Below, one piece after another: positions 44,123-53,164 of a DNA stretch of 64,000 bases. The position numbers and the translations under genes are program-made. The first letter of the stretch is position 1. Each line of letters opens with the position of its first letter. The notes under the pieces were generated by a model, which saw nothing but the letters and a program-made list of their open reading frames with translations, ran no database searches and had not been told where the DNA came from. The DNA comes from Staphylococcus lloydii (GTDB taxonomy: Bacteria; Bacillota; Bacilli; Staphylococcales; Staphylococcaceae): positions 186,001-250,000 of the forward strand of contig NZ_CP064056.1 of NCBI RefSeq assembly GCF_015775975.1, written 5' to 3'.

Positions 44123-45211
44123 ATGGATAAGCCAAAATACCAGATTGTAGCAGATGAAATTAAAGAAAAAATTATAAATAAAAATTATCATATTGGAATG
44201 CTCTTACCTACAGAAAAACAATTTCAAGATAGATATAATTTAAGTAGGTATACAATTAGGCAGGCTATGGATTTACTAGTTTCTGAAGGATATATAAAAA
44301 AGAAGAAGGGCTCAGGTTCTTATGTTAGTAATAAATACTTAAGTAGTAACAAAGACAAAAGCTTAAAGAAAATAGGCGTAATTGTAACATATTTATCTGA
44401 ATATATATTTCCTAACATCATTAGGGGTATCGAAAAAGAACTAAAAAAGCAAGGGTATTCGTTAATATTAGCAAGTACTAATAATAATCATGAAGATGAA
44501 AAGCAATGTTTGGAAATGATGTTAAATCAAGGTGTATCAGGTCTAATTGTTGAACCTACAAAAAGTAATGTTTATAATCCTAATTTGTCTTATTACCCTT
44601 TATTTAAACAAAGAGACATTCCAATTTTGATGATAAATGCAAATTATGAAGAGTTGAATTTGCCTTATATAGCTATTGATGATGTTAAATCAGGGTATTT
44701 AGCGACGCAATATCTTATTGATCAAGGACATGAAAAAATCGCTTTAATTACAAAAATTGATGATAATCAAGGAAAATTGAGAATGAAAGGTTATTTTAAT
44801 GCCTTTGAACAGAACGATAAATTATTCAAAGGTGAATATATTTATACGTACAACACTGAAAGTCGTCAAAAAGTTATAGAACAAATAGTTGAGCATATTA
44901 GTAATAACAACATTAATATTTCAGCATTAGTATGCTATAACGATGAAATAGCATACGACATTATTCACCAATTGTGGCAATACAATATAAAAATACCCCA
45001 AGATATTTCAATAGTTGGTGAAGATAATTCAATTTTGAGTAGATTAAAAGAACTAAATTTGACGACTACTGCCCATCCTCAAGAGCTATTGGGTACTAAA
45101 GCAGCTAATTTAATAATTGAAGCTATTGAAAAAGAAAATGTACTCAAGTCTGAATTAATTGATACATATATAATCGAAAGAAGTTCAGTCAAAGATTTAA
45201 AAAATATTTAG
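44123..45211 (+). CDS. araR: Arabinose operon repressor, GntR HTH with LacI-type effector domain
   Basis: The 362-residue regulator joins a GntR winged helix (YQIVADEIKEKIINKNYHIGMLLPTEKQFQDRYNLSRYTIRQAMDLL as far as residue 52) to a periplasmic-binding-like C-terminal domain (SALVCYNDEIAYDIIHQL and DISIVGEDNS near the end). This arrangement is diagnostic for AraR, which releases DNA when it binds arabinose. It lies directly upstream of araBDA-araE with a terminator between, and two AraR-like boxes follow it. GAGGAG precedes ATG 44123. Confidence 0.93.
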   Translation: MDKPKYQIVADEIKEKIINKNYHIGMLLPTEKQFQDRYNLSRYTIRQAMDLLVSEGYIKKKKGSGSYVSNKYLSSNKDKSLKKIGVIVTYLSEYIFPNIIRGIEKELKKQGYSLILASTNNNHEDEKQCLEMMLNQGVSGLIVEPTKSNVYNPNLSYYPLFKQRDIPILMINANYEELNLPYIAIDDVKSGYLATQYLIDQGHEKIALITKIDDNQGKLRMKGYFNAFEQNDKLFKGEYIYTYNTESRQKVIEQIVEHISNNNINISALVCYNDEIAYDIIHQLWQYNIKIPQDISIVGEDNSILSRLKELNLTTTAHPQELLGTKAANLIIEAIEKENVLKSELIDTYIIERSSVKDLKNI

Positions 45212-45225
45212 GGGAATATACATTT

Positions 45226-45254
45226 AAAGGACCTTTTACAAAGGGTCCTTTTTT
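45226..45254 (+). terminator. Terminator between araR and araB
   Basis: AAAGGACC pairs with GGGTCCTTT around TTTTACAAA-type loop bases, followed by T residues. It is 15 bases after the araR stop. Confidence 0.85.
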
Positions 45255-45266
45255 ATTACGGTTTAT

Positions 45267-45282
45267 ATTTGTACGCATTATT
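45267..45282 (+). promoter_or_regulatory. AraR box 1
   Basis: ATTTGTACGCATTATT has the full left half of the AraR consensus ATTTGTACGTACAAAT; the right half is degenerate. It lies upstream of the araB promoter. Confidence 0.55.
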
Positions 45283-45295
45283 TATATTTTATAGA

Positions 45296-45322
45296 TTGAC
45301 TTATACGGACAAATATTATAAT
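45296..45322 (+). promoter_or_regulatory. Promoter of araBDA
   Basis: TTGACT (45296-45301) and TATAAT (45317-45322) are good -35 and -10 elements, though the 15-base spacer is short. AraR box 2 covers the spacer. Confidence 0.6.
45299..45314 (+). promoter_or_regulatory. AraR box 2, over the araB promoter
   Basis: ACTTATACGGACAAAT matches ATTTGTACGTACAAAT at 13 of 16 positions. It lies between the -35 and -10 elements of the araB promoter. Confidence 0.65.
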
Positions 45323-45327
45323 GTACA

Positions 45328-45341
45328 TGTAAGCGGTTTCG
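45328..45341 (+). promoter_or_regulatory. cre site upstream of araB
   Basis: TGTAAGCGGTTTCG matches the CcpA consensus TGWNANCGNTNWCA at all but the last base. It lies just after the -10 and before the AGGAGG ribosome site, so glucose should repress the operon. Confidence 0.7.
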
Positions 45342-45355
45342 TAGGAGGTATAAAT

Positions 45356-46975
45356 TTGAATAATATAAAAAGTGAAGAGTTATCAATAGGTATTGAGTTA
45401 GGTTCTACAAGAATAAAAACAATTGCTATTGATAGAAAACTTAATGTGAGAGCTTCTGGTAGTTTTCAATGGGAAAATAAATTTGTAGATGGGTTTTGGA
45501 CATATTCGGCTAATGATATTTGGGTAGGTCTACAAAAAAGTTATAGTGCTATGGCACAAGATTTATTTGATAAAACTGGCGTTACATTAACTAAAGTTAA
45601 CTCTATTGGCATTAGTGCTATGATGCATGGATATTTAGCATTTGATAACAATGATGACTTACTTGTGCCATTTAGAACATGGCGCAACGGTAATACAAAA
45701 GAAGCCGCTAAAAAATTAACGAGTATATTTAATTTCAATATTCCAGAAAGATGGAGTGTTGCACATATTTATCAAGCGATTTTAAATAAGGAATCACATA
45801 TAAAGCAAGTTAAATTTATTACTACATTATCAGGATATATACACTGGTATTTAACTGGTGAAAAAGTAATAGGACTAGGTGATGCTTCAGGTATGTTTCC
45901 TATAGATATAAGTACTAAAAATTACAGACAAGATTTATTGAATGAAGCACAGAATTTATTTGCAACACATGGTTATCATACTTCTATTGAAAACGTACTA
46001 CCGCAAGTAAAATTAGCAGGTGAATTCGCGGGTTACTTAACTAAAATTGGCGCAAAATTATTAGATCCAACTGGAAAACTTGAGGCTGGATGCTTGTTAT
46101 GTCCGCCAGAAGGGGATGCAGCTACAGGCATGGTAGCAACAAACTCGATTACAGCAAATACTGGCAATATTTCAGCAGGTACAAGCGCATTTGCCATGAT
46201 AGTTTTAAATAACAAATTACAGAATTATTATCCTGAAGTTGATGTTGTTACGACTCCTGATGGTAAAGAAGTAGCCATGATTCATGTGAATAATTGTACA
46301 TCGGATATAAATGATTGGATGAATTTATTTTCGGAAGTATTAGAAACAATGGGGGTTAGTTTTTCACCTGAAGATATGTACGGACAAATATTAGGGGCAT
46401 CACTTTCTAGTGATGATGACTTAGGTGGTCTTTTGTCATACAACTACATTTCTGGAGAAAATATAACTGATATAGATGTTGGGCACCCGATGTTTATTAG
46501 GCTACCAAATAATAAATTTAACCTAGCTAATTTTATGAAAATGCACCTATATAGTGCATTTAGCACATTGAAAATTGGGATTGATTTACTACAGAAAAAT
46601 GAAAATATTAACTTGTCAAAATTAATAGCGCATGGCGGTATTTTCAAAACTAAAAATATTGCTCAACAAGTATTATCTTCAGCCCTTCAAGAGAAAATTA
46701 CTGTAATGGATACCGCAAGTGAAGGGGGAGCATGGGGGATTAGTATATTAAGTTATTATGCATCATTAGATGAACAAATAACTTTAGAAAAATTTCTCAA
46801 TGAAAGAGTTTTTATAAATACTAAGGAATTTACAAGCGAACCAAAAGATAAAGAGGTGCAAAATTTCCAAAATTATTTAAATAGAATGAAGCTTGGATTA
46901 CAGATTGAAAGGGATGCTAATTACTATTTAGGAGTGGATAAGAATGTTAGAGCAACTGAAGCAAGAAGTTTATGA
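45356..46975 (+). CDS. araB: L-ribulokinase, FGGY family
   Basis: The 539-residue kinase phosphorylates L-ribulose to L-ribulose 5-phosphate. The N-terminal sugar-kinase motif IGIELGSTRIKTIAID and the later SAGTSAFAMI (phosphate loop region) and LIAHGGIFKT motifs are in place. It overlaps araD at its 3' end by 32 bases. The frame is open from 45269, but that runs through the promoter; TTG at 45356, six bases after AGGAGG, is the real start. AraB here is of the FGGY type common in Firmicutes. Confidence 0.92.
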   Translation: MNNIKSEELSIGIELGSTRIKTIAIDRKLNVRASGSFQWENKFVDGFWTYSANDIWVGLQKSYSAMAQDLFDKTGVTLTKVNSIGISAMMHGYLAFDNNDDLLVPFRTWRNGNTKEAAKKLTSIFNFNIPERWSVAHIYQAILNKESHIKQVKFITTLSGYIHWYLTGEKVIGLGDASGMFPIDISTKNYRQDLLNEAQNLFATHGYHTSIENVLPQVKLAGEFAGYLTKIGAKLLDPTGKLEAGCLLCPPEGDAATGMVATNSITANTGNISAGTSAFAMIVLNNKLQNYYPEVDVVTTPDGKEVAMIHVNNCTSDINDWMNLFSEVLETMGVSFSPEDMYGQILGASLSSDDDLGGLLSYNYISGENITDIDVGHPMFIRLPNNKFNLANFMKMHLYSAFSTLKIGIDLLQKNENINLSKLIAHGGIFKTKNIAQQVLSSALQEKITVMDTASEGGAWGISILSYYASLDEQITLEKFLNERVFINTKEFTSEPKDKEVQNFQNYLNRMKLGLQIERDANYYLGVDKNVRATEARSL

Positions 46976-47639
46976 GGCTAATTTAGAGTTGCCTATAAGA
47001 GGACTTATTAAGTATACATGGGGCAATGCGAGTGCTTTTGATACAGAACAACAGCTTTTCGTGATTAAACCTAGTGGAGTAGATTACGACACTATGTCAC
47101 CAGAAGATATGGTTGTTTGTAATTTGAATTGTGAAGTAGTTGAAGGAACGCTTAAACCATCATCTGATATGCCTACACACGCTGCTTTATATAAAAAATT
47201 TCATGATATTGGAAGCATAGTACACACACATTCTCCATGGGCTACTACTTGGTCACAATCTGGACTTGATGTACCAGCTATGGGCACCACACACGCGGAC
47301 ACATTTTATGGTTCGATTCCATGCGCCAGATATTTAAACACCGAGGAGATAGATAGAGATTACGAATATGAAACAGGAAATGTTATTATAGAAACTTTTG
47401 AAAAAAGAGGCTTGAAACATTGGGAAGTACCAGCAGTTTTATTACATGGTCATGCTCCTTTTGTCTGGGGGAAGGATTGCAAAGAGGCAGTTATGAACGC
47501 TGTAGTTTTAGAAGAAGTATGCAAAATGAATATATTTACTAGACAAATAAATCCATTTGCTGAAACTCTACCGCAATCGATTTTAGATAAACATTATCAA
47601 AGAAAGCATGGCGTAAATGCTTATTATGGTCAAAAATAG
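46944..47639 (+). CDS. araD: L-ribulose-5-phosphate 4-epimerase
   Basis: The 231-residue zinc enzyme converts L-ribulose 5-phosphate to D-xylulose 5-phosphate. The metal ligands are in place: His94 and His96 in VHTHSPWATTW and His170 in LLHGHAPF, with Asp76 in PSSDMPTH, matching E. coli AraD closely. The gene starts inside the end of araB and is followed by araA after 11 bases. Ribosome site AGGAG lies before ATG 46944. Confidence 0.95.
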   Translation: MLEQLKQEVYEANLELPIRGLIKYTWGNASAFDTEQQLFVIKPSGVDYDTMSPEDMVVCNLNCEVVEGTLKPSSDMPTHAALYKKFHDIGSIVHTHSPWATTWSQSGLDVPAMGTTHADTFYGSIPCARYLNTEEIDRDYEYETGNVIIETFEKRGLKHWEVPAVLLHGHAPFVWGKDCKEAVMNAVVLEEVCKMNIFTRQINPFAETLPQSILDKHYQRKHGVNAYYGQK

Positions 47640-47650
47640 GAGGAATTATA

Positions 47651-49072
47651 ATGAAAGAATCAAAAATATTTTGGTTGGTAGTGGGATCACAAGAATTATA
47701 TGGGGATGAGGCACTAGCCCAAGTAAAGCATAATGCAGAAACGATTGTAGAAACATTGAATAACACCGCTGATTTAGATTTTGAAATCAAGTTGCAAGAA
47801 AAATTAGCTATATCTGCCGATGTTATTAAAAACATAATGAAAGAAGCTAATTATAGAGATGAAGTAGTTGGTGTAATTACCTGGATGCATACATTTTCAC
47901 CAGCAAAAACTTGGATTAGAGGTACGCAATTATTACAAAAACCGTTATTACATTTAGCAACTCAGTTTAATAAAGAAATTCCATGGTCTGACATAGATAT
48001 GGATTATATGAACTTGCATCAGTCAGCACATGGGGATAGAGAGTATGGCTTTATTAATAAACGTTTGAATAAAAATAATGAAGTTGTCTTTGGTCATTGG
48101 GAGGATACCTTAGTACAACAAAAAATAAATGATTGGATGCACGTTGCTAACACTTATTATGAGAGTTTTGACTTAAAGGTAGCCAGATTTGGAGATAATA
48201 TGCGTAACGTTACAGTAACTGAAGGGGATAAGATAGAAGCACAAATTAAATTTGGTTGGACTGTAGATTATTTTGGTATTGGAGATTTGGTTGAATACGT
48301 TAATAAAGTTTCTGAAAATGACATAAACGAAATACTTGAACAATATAAAGTAGCATATGATTTTGAATATAGAGATTACAGTAAACAGGATTTTGAAAAG
48401 TCTGTTATAGAACAAATTAAATATGAAATAGCGATTAAGCAATTTTTAGATGATGGTGGTTACACTGCATTCACTACTAATTTTGAAGATTTACATGGTA
48501 TGAAGCAGTTACCTGGATTAGCGGTACAAAGATTAAACGAACAAGGTTATGGCTTTGCAGGTGAAGGTGATTGGAAAACGGCAGCTTTAGATCGATTGTT
48601 GAAAATTACAACACAAAATAGAGCTACCGGTTTTATGGAAGATTACACATATGATATGAGAGAACCTTACACACACGTATTGGGTTCTCATATGTTAGAA
48701 GTAGATCCAACTTTAGCTAGTACAAAACCTAAAATTGTAGTTAATCCTTTAGGTATAGGAGGAAAAGATGACCCAGCACGACTTGTTTTTGACGGTAAGC
48801 AGGGTGAAGGCGTCATGGTAACGATGATAGATTTAGGCACACATTACAAATTTATCGTTAATGAAATCAATGCCAAATCTGTAGATGAATCGGCACCCAA
48901 TTTACCAGTAGCTCGAATTTTATGGGATGTAAAACCTTCTTTTGAACAAGGTATTAGAAGATGGATAGAAGCAGGAGGGGGGCATCATTCAGTACTTTCA
49001 TTAGAATTAACAATACCTCAAATTATGCAACTATTTAAATTATTTAACGCTGAATATGAATTAATACAATAA
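47651..49072 (+). CDS. araA: L-arabinose isomerase
   Basis: The 473-residue enzyme converts L-arabinose to L-ribulose in the cytoplasm. Known motifs are VVGSQELYGDEAL at the start, WMHTFSPAKTWI near 85-96, AGEGDWKTAALDR and FMEDYTYDM (glutamates that bind the metal) and EAGGGHHSVLS at the end (histidine ligand). The length is slightly below the E. coli enzyme but usual for Firmicutes. It is third in the operon, with AGGAGG 5 bases before ATG. Confidence 0.95.
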   Translation: MKESKIFWLVVGSQELYGDEALAQVKHNAETIVETLNNTADLDFEIKLQEKLAISADVIKNIMKEANYRDEVVGVITWMHTFSPAKTWIRGTQLLQKPLLHLATQFNKEIPWSDIDMDYMNLHQSAHGDREYGFINKRLNKNNEVVFGHWEDTLVQQKINDWMHVANTYYESFDLKVARFGDNMRNVTVTEGDKIEAQIKFGWTVDYFGIGDLVEYVNKVSENDINEILEQYKVAYDFEYRDYSKQDFEKSVIEQIKYEIAIKQFLDDGGYTAFTTNFEDLHGMKQLPGLAVQRLNEQGYGFAGEGDWKTAALDRLLKITTQNRATGFMEDYTYDMREPYTHVLGSHMLEVDPTLASTKPKIVVNPLGIGGKDDPARLVFDGKQGEGVMVTMIDLGTHYKFIVNEINAKSVDESAPNLPVARILWDVKPSFEQGIRRWIEAGGGHHSVLSLELTIPQIMQLFKLFNAEYELIQ

Positions 49073-49112
49073 TCCCATTTAATATAGGGATTAAATATAA
49101 AGGGTGGTTGGG

Positions 49113-50537
49113 ATGAAATTAAATAGTAAAGTTTCGAATAGATTTATCTATTTCTTTGGAGCATTTGGCGGGATTCTTTTCGGTTATGATATAGGGGTCA
49201 TGACTGGAGCATTACCATTTTTGAAAGAAGATTGGAACATAGATAATGGGATGATAATTGGATTGATTACATCTTCAGTTATGTTAGGTGCAATATTTGG
49301 TGGGATTTTAGCTGGCAGAGTATCAGACAAATTAGGTCGTAGAAAGATGATATTAATTTCGGCTATTATATTTGTGGTAGGTTCAATTTTGTCGGGTATA
49401 GCGCCTCACGATGGTAATTACTTTTTGATTATATCAAGAATAATATTAGGTATTGCTGTTGGTGCATCTTCTGCTTTAGTGCCAGCTTACATGTCAGAAA
49501 TGGCTCCTGCTAAGTATCGAGGGCAGTTATCTGGAATAAATCAAACTATGATAGTTTCAGGAATGCTCATTTCATATATTGTTGATTATTTTCTCAGAGA
49601 ATTACCTATAGAAATGGGTTGGAGATTGATGCTTAGTATTGCAGCTATACCAGCATTGATTTTATACCTAGGTGTATTAAAGTTACCTGAATCACCACGA
49701 TTTTTAATAAAAAAAGGGAAATTTGAAGAAGCTAAAATAGTATTAACGAATATTAGAAATAATCAAGAAGTTGAAAAAGAATACAATGAAATTAAAAATA
49801 CAATTCAACAAGAGAATAAAACTTTAACAAATCATTCACTTGCAACCTTATTTAATGGGAAATACAAGTATCTAGTGGTTGCAGGATTAGGCGTAGCAGC
49901 TTTTCAACAATTTCAAGGTGCTAATGCAATATTTTATTACATTCCATTAATTGTAGAACAAGCAACCGGGAAAACTGCAAGTACAGCTTTGATGTGGCCA
50001 ATTATTCAAGGAATAATATTAGTCTTAGGATCGTTATTATTTATAGCAATTGCCGACAAATTTAAAAGAAGAACATTGTTAATGATTGGTGGATTTGTGA
50101 TGGGTTTATCGTTTATATTACCTGCCATCATTCATATTTTTGCACCTTCTACTAATCCAATTTTAATCGTTGTATTTTTAAGTATCTATGTAGCATTTTA
50201 TTCATTTACTTGGGCTCCGTTGACTTGGGTTATTGTAGGCGAAATATTCCCGTTAGCTATTAGAGGATTAGCATCTGGTGCAGCATCATCGTTAAATTGG
50301 ATAGGTTCATTTTTAGTAGGTCTGTTATTCCCAATAATGACTGCATATTTTTCTCAACAATTAGTATTCGCTATTTTCGGTATCATTTGTTTAGTTGGTG
50401 TATTATTTGTGAAGATATGCTTACCAGAATCAAAAGGGCGAACTTTAGAAGAAATTGAAAAATTAGGAGAGTTAAAAGGGAAATCTAAAGTCCGAGCAAA
50501 AAATATTGATAAAAACGAAATATCACAATTAAAATAA
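49113..50537 (+). CDS. araE: Sugar porter MFS, probable arabinose-proton symporter
   Basis: The 474-residue, twelve-helix transporter belongs to the sugar porter family. Signature motifs include GILFGYDIGVMTGAL, GRVSDKLGRRKMIL, LPESPRFLIKKGKFEEA, QQFQGANAIFYYIPLI and the final PESKGRTLEEIE. Placed as the last gene of araBDA-araE, it should import L-arabinose with protons. An in-frame GTG at 49104 lies within the ribosome site AAAGGGTGG, so ATG 49113 is preferred. Confidence 0.88.
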   Translation: MKLNSKVSNRFIYFFGAFGGILFGYDIGVMTGALPFLKEDWNIDNGMIIGLITSSVMLGAIFGGILAGRVSDKLGRRKMILISAIIFVVGSILSGIAPHDGNYFLIISRIILGIAVGASSALVPAYMSEMAPAKYRGQLSGINQTMIVSGMLISYIVDYFLRELPIEMGWRLMLSIAAIPALILYLGVLKLPESPRFLIKKGKFEEAKIVLTNIRNNQEVEKEYNEIKNTIQQENKTLTNHSLATLFNGKYKYLVVAGLGVAAFQQFQGANAIFYYIPLIVEQATGKTASTALMWPIIQGIILVLGSLLFIAIADKFKRRTLLMIGGFVMGLSFILPAIIHIFAPSTNPILIVVFLSIYVAFYSFTWAPLTWVIVGEIFPLAIRGLASGAASSLNWIGSFLVGLLFPIMTAYFSQQLVFAIFGIICLVGVLFVKICLPESKGRTLEEIEKLGELKGKSKVRAKNIDKNEISQLK

Positions 50538-50541
50538 AATA

Positions 50542-50580
50542 AAGCCACCTATTTTCTATCTAAATAGGTGGCTTTGTTTA
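50542..50580 (+). terminator. Terminator of the ara operon
   Basis: AAAGCCACCTATTT pairs perfectly with AAATAGGTGGCTTT around a 7-base loop, with T residues following. Confidence 0.9.
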
Positions 50581-50701
50581 TAAGTTATTTATGTTTTTAA
50601 TTAAATGAAATATTTTTGAGTTATATGTAAAATCGCATATGTCTTTATTTCATATTTAATTCTCATTTTGACAGCTTAAAATGAAATATGTTACTTTTAG
50701 A

Positions 50702-50717
50702 TAGAACGATTATTCTA
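50702..50717 (+). promoter_or_regulatory. TetR operator copy 1
   Basis: TAGAACGATTATTCTA has arms TAGAA/TTCTA around 6 bases. It is just upstream of the TetR gene, and a site with the same arms precedes the MFS gene at 51346. Confidence 0.65.
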
Positions 50718-50735
50718 GTTGGATGAGTGGAGCTT

Positions 50736-51284
50736 ATGTCGAAGAAAAAAGATGATTTATTACAAGTTGCTGAAAGGTTATTTTATGAAAATGGCTTTAA
50801 TGGCGTAGGTTTAAAACAAATAATTAAAGAGGCTAATGTTGCTACGATGACGTTGTACAATCATTTTGACTCTAAAGAACAATTAATTGAAGAGATTTTA
50901 AAGCAACGTGAACAACGGTATTGGCATTACTTGGATGAAAATGTAAAACAAAATTCATCTGAACCTTTTATTGCTGCCGTTAATGGCCATTGTAAGTGGC
51001 TAAATGATTACTCATATACGGGTGATATGTTTATGCGTGCAATAGAAGATTATACTGATGCTGACAATCAAATTGAATCTATAGCTAGGGGTCATAAACA
51101 ACGTTTGCTCAACTATTTAGAAAATCTGGCAAATGCTTCAGGTTTTAAAAATGATCACGATTTAGCTATTCGTTATACGATGTTGATGGAAGGTACGACT
51201 TCGATGACAACGCTAATTGGAGTAGAAGAAGCAACGAAGCACGCATTATATGTAGCTAATCTATTTATCGATGAAGCTAGCTAA
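50736..51284 (+). CDS. TetR/AcrR-family transcriptional regulator
   Basis: The 182-residue repressor has a TetR helix-turn-helix (FNGVGLKQIIKEANVATMTLYNHFDSKEQLI, near residues 21-51). It is followed by an MFS gene on the same strand, with operators of the same arms in front of both, so it probably represses itself and that transporter. A GTG at 50727 is in frame, but ATG 50736 with GTGGAG five bases upstream fits better. Confidence 0.88.
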   Translation: MSKKKDDLLQVAERLFYENGFNGVGLKQIIKEANVATMTLYNHFDSKEQLIEEILKQREQRYWHYLDENVKQNSSEPFIAAVNGHCKWLNDYSYTGDMFMRAIEDYTDADNQIESIARGHKQRLLNYLENLANASGFKNDHDLAIRYTMLMEGTTSMTTLIGVEEATKHALYVANLFIDEAS

Positions 51285-51302
51285 GTATAACAATGTAAAG
51301 CG

Positions 51303-51327
51303 CGAGATTGACTAATCATCAATCTCG
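51303..51327 (+). terminator. Hairpin between the TetR and MFS genes
   Basis: CGAGATTGA pairs perfectly with TCAATCTCG around CTAATCA; the following T-tract is weak (TATCATTTT). Confidence 0.7.
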
Positions 51328-51345
51328 TATCATTTTACTATAAAG

Positions 51346-51361
51346 TAGAATGAACGTTCTA
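51346..51361 (+). promoter_or_regulatory. TetR operator copy 2
   Basis: TAGAATGAACGTTCTA shares its TAGAA/TTCTA arms and 6-base spacing with the site at 50702. It ends 23 bases before the MFS start. Confidence 0.65.
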
Positions 51362-51384
51362 TATAAAAAAGGAGTATGTATTAT

Positions 51385-52596
51385 ATGAAATTCTCTAAAT
51401 TAGTATTACCAGGCATTGCTATGATAGCAACTACGTATGGTTTAGGCCGTTTTAGCTTTGGTTTATTCTTACCTAATATCGGCCGTGATATGGGATTAAG
51501 TGCCTCAAGTTCAGGATTAATATCGTCGTTATTCTATTTATCTTATTGTTTTACAATTGTATATTCTACTTTACGCACTAATAAAGTTGGTCCTAAAAAC
51601 ATGATTATGTTATCCGGTTTGAGTGTGCTCATTGGATTAGTATTGATTGGTACTGCACCAAATGGTTTAATGCTTTCACTAGGAGTAATATTTGCTGGTG
51701 CGAGTACGGGTTTAGTTTCGCCTCCCTATGGTTATACTATTTCGCTATGGATTAAATGGCCTGAACAAGGTAAGGCAAATACGTGGATTAATTCGGGAAC
51801 TAGTTTTGGTTTAATGTTCACGGGTCTTACCGCAATGGTTATTTTTTTAGACTGGAGAATGACATATTTAATATATAGTGTCATCGCCTTAATCGTTTTA
51901 ATTTGGAATTTTTATGCTATTCCTGCATTGAATAAAAATATTAAAATTGAAACAGGATCTCTAAATATTAGAGATATTAATACGAGTAAGAAAATAATAA
52001 TTGCATCAACGGTATTAGGTTTTTCTACTGCTCCATTTTGGACATTTTCGAAATCATTTATTGAGCATGCTGGTAACTATTCAAATACTGCATTATCTAT
52101 ATTTTGGATTTTGATTGGTGTTTTAGGTGTAATAGGTGGTATATCAGGTAGTATTATCGATAAACAAGGACTACGTTTTGCTTATATATTCGGCGTTACA
52201 CTTTTATCAATAGCTTCAATTTTATTGGTGTTTACTTCTAAAGTATGGATAATACCATTTATTGCTTCCTCACTCTTCGGCGCAAGTTATATCTTTTTAA
52301 CAGGCGTATTATTAGTATGGGGTGTGAAAATATTTGTGAAAAATGCTTCGCTAGGGATTGGCATTCCATTTTTAATGTTAGCTGTTGGTCAGGTAATAGG
52401 CTCAATGATAGCTGGAACATTAATAGATAGCCTCAATTACGCTGTGACATTTATGGTTTATGGCATAGTAGGACTAGTTGCATTGGCAATGTATCCAAAA
52501 GTAGAAGTGACACCAAGTAGAGTAGAGAATGATCAAGAATATACTAAAATGCAGCAAGAAAATAGAGAAGTTATTGAACAAGAATTCAATACTTAA
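51385..52596 (+). CDS. YbfB/YjiJ-family MFS transporter
   Basis: This 403-residue, twelve-helix major facilitator has the opening LVLPGIAMIATTYGLGRFSFGLFLPNIGRDMGLSASSSG, typical of the YbfB/YjiJ family. The substrate is unknown. TetR control by the upstream gene suggests induction by a toxic or signal molecule that it exports. ATG at 51376 lies one base from the GGAG ribosome site, so ATG 51385 (ten bases away) is preferred. A terminator follows at once. Confidence 0.85.
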   Translation: MKFSKLVLPGIAMIATTYGLGRFSFGLFLPNIGRDMGLSASSSGLISSLFYLSYCFTIVYSTLRTNKVGPKNMIMLSGLSVLIGLVLIGTAPNGLMLSLGVIFAGASTGLVSPPYGYTISLWIKWPEQGKANTWINSGTSFGLMFTGLTAMVIFLDWRMTYLIYSVIALIVLIWNFYAIPALNKNIKIETGSLNIRDINTSKKIIIASTVLGFSTAPFWTFSKSFIEHAGNYSNTALSIFWILIGVLGVIGGISGSIIDKQGLRFAYIFGVTLLSIASILLVFTSKVWIIPFIASSLFGASYIFLTGVLLVWGVKIFVKNASLGIGIPFLMLAVGQVIGSMIAGTLIDSLNYAVTFMVYGIVGLVALAMYPKVEVTPSRVENDQEYTKMQQENREVIEQEFNT

Positions 52597-52601
52597 AAAT
52601 G

Positions 52602-52635
52602 AGTGCCAATTACCCTGTGTAGTTGGCACTTTTTT
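52602..52635 (+). terminator. Rho-independent terminator
   Basis: AGTGCCAATTAC pairs with GTAGTTGGCACT (one G-T pair) and ends in six T. It lies five bases after the MFS stop. Confidence 0.9.
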
Positions 52636-52816
52636 AATTTGTACAAAATTTCAAAAGAATACTCACAGTGATAGTGAAAAATGTTATATTGTATGTGACA
52701 TATTATCAGTCTTTAAGTTAAAGGAACGGTGTATAGGTGACAATTCGATTTCAAGTGAGTATTCATACGAATGGTTATCACAAATTGTGATTTTAAAAAG
52801 GAAGAGGGTTAATATC

Positions 52817-53116
52817 ATGACTTTAGATAAAGAACAAAGGCGTATTACAAGTGAAGAATTGATTGCAAATTTTGAACAATCTTCACTTACGGAAGAAGAT
52901 TTAGCCCACCAAATGAATATATCTGTTTCACAGGTAGAAAAGGTATTAAATATGGATGCATCAAATGGCTTTTTTGCCGATAAATTACAAACATTTATTC
53001 ATCTCGTGTGGGATGTACGTGATGCAATCGATAATGATATTAGAGATCATGGGGAAGTGCCAAGTGGTTATACTTATTTACAAGGCGAAAAGGAAGACTA
53101 CTGGTTTTTACAATAA
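52817..53116 (+). CDS. DUF2316 family small HTH-like protein
   Basis: The 99-residue protein matches the DUF2316 pattern as I know it: ITSEELIANFEQSSLTEEDLAHQMNISVSQVEKVLNMD (a helix-turn-helix-like block, residues 10-47) and VWDVRDAIDNDIRDHGEVPSGYTYLQGEKEDYWFL at the end. The N-terminal half suggests DNA binding, but no function is established. The open frame extends to 52529 through the preceding gene's end; ATG 52817, behind GGAAGAGG, is the real start. It is monocistronic and convergent with the next pair. Confidence 0.82.
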   Translation: MTLDKEQRRITSEELIANFEQSSLTEEDLAHQMNISVSQVEKVLNMDASNGFFADKLQTFIHLVWDVRDAIDNDIRDHGEVPSGYTYLQGEKEDYWFLQ

Positions 53117-53124
53117 AATCAATA

Positions 53125-53160
53125 AAAAGGAAAAGTAACTATATTGTTACTTCTCCTTTT
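53125..53160. terminator. Bidirectional terminator
   Basis: AAAAGGAAAAGTAAC pairs with GTTACTTCTCCTTTT (one mismatch) between two convergent units, with T or A runs on both sides. Confidence 0.8.
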
Positions 53161-53164
53161 TATT

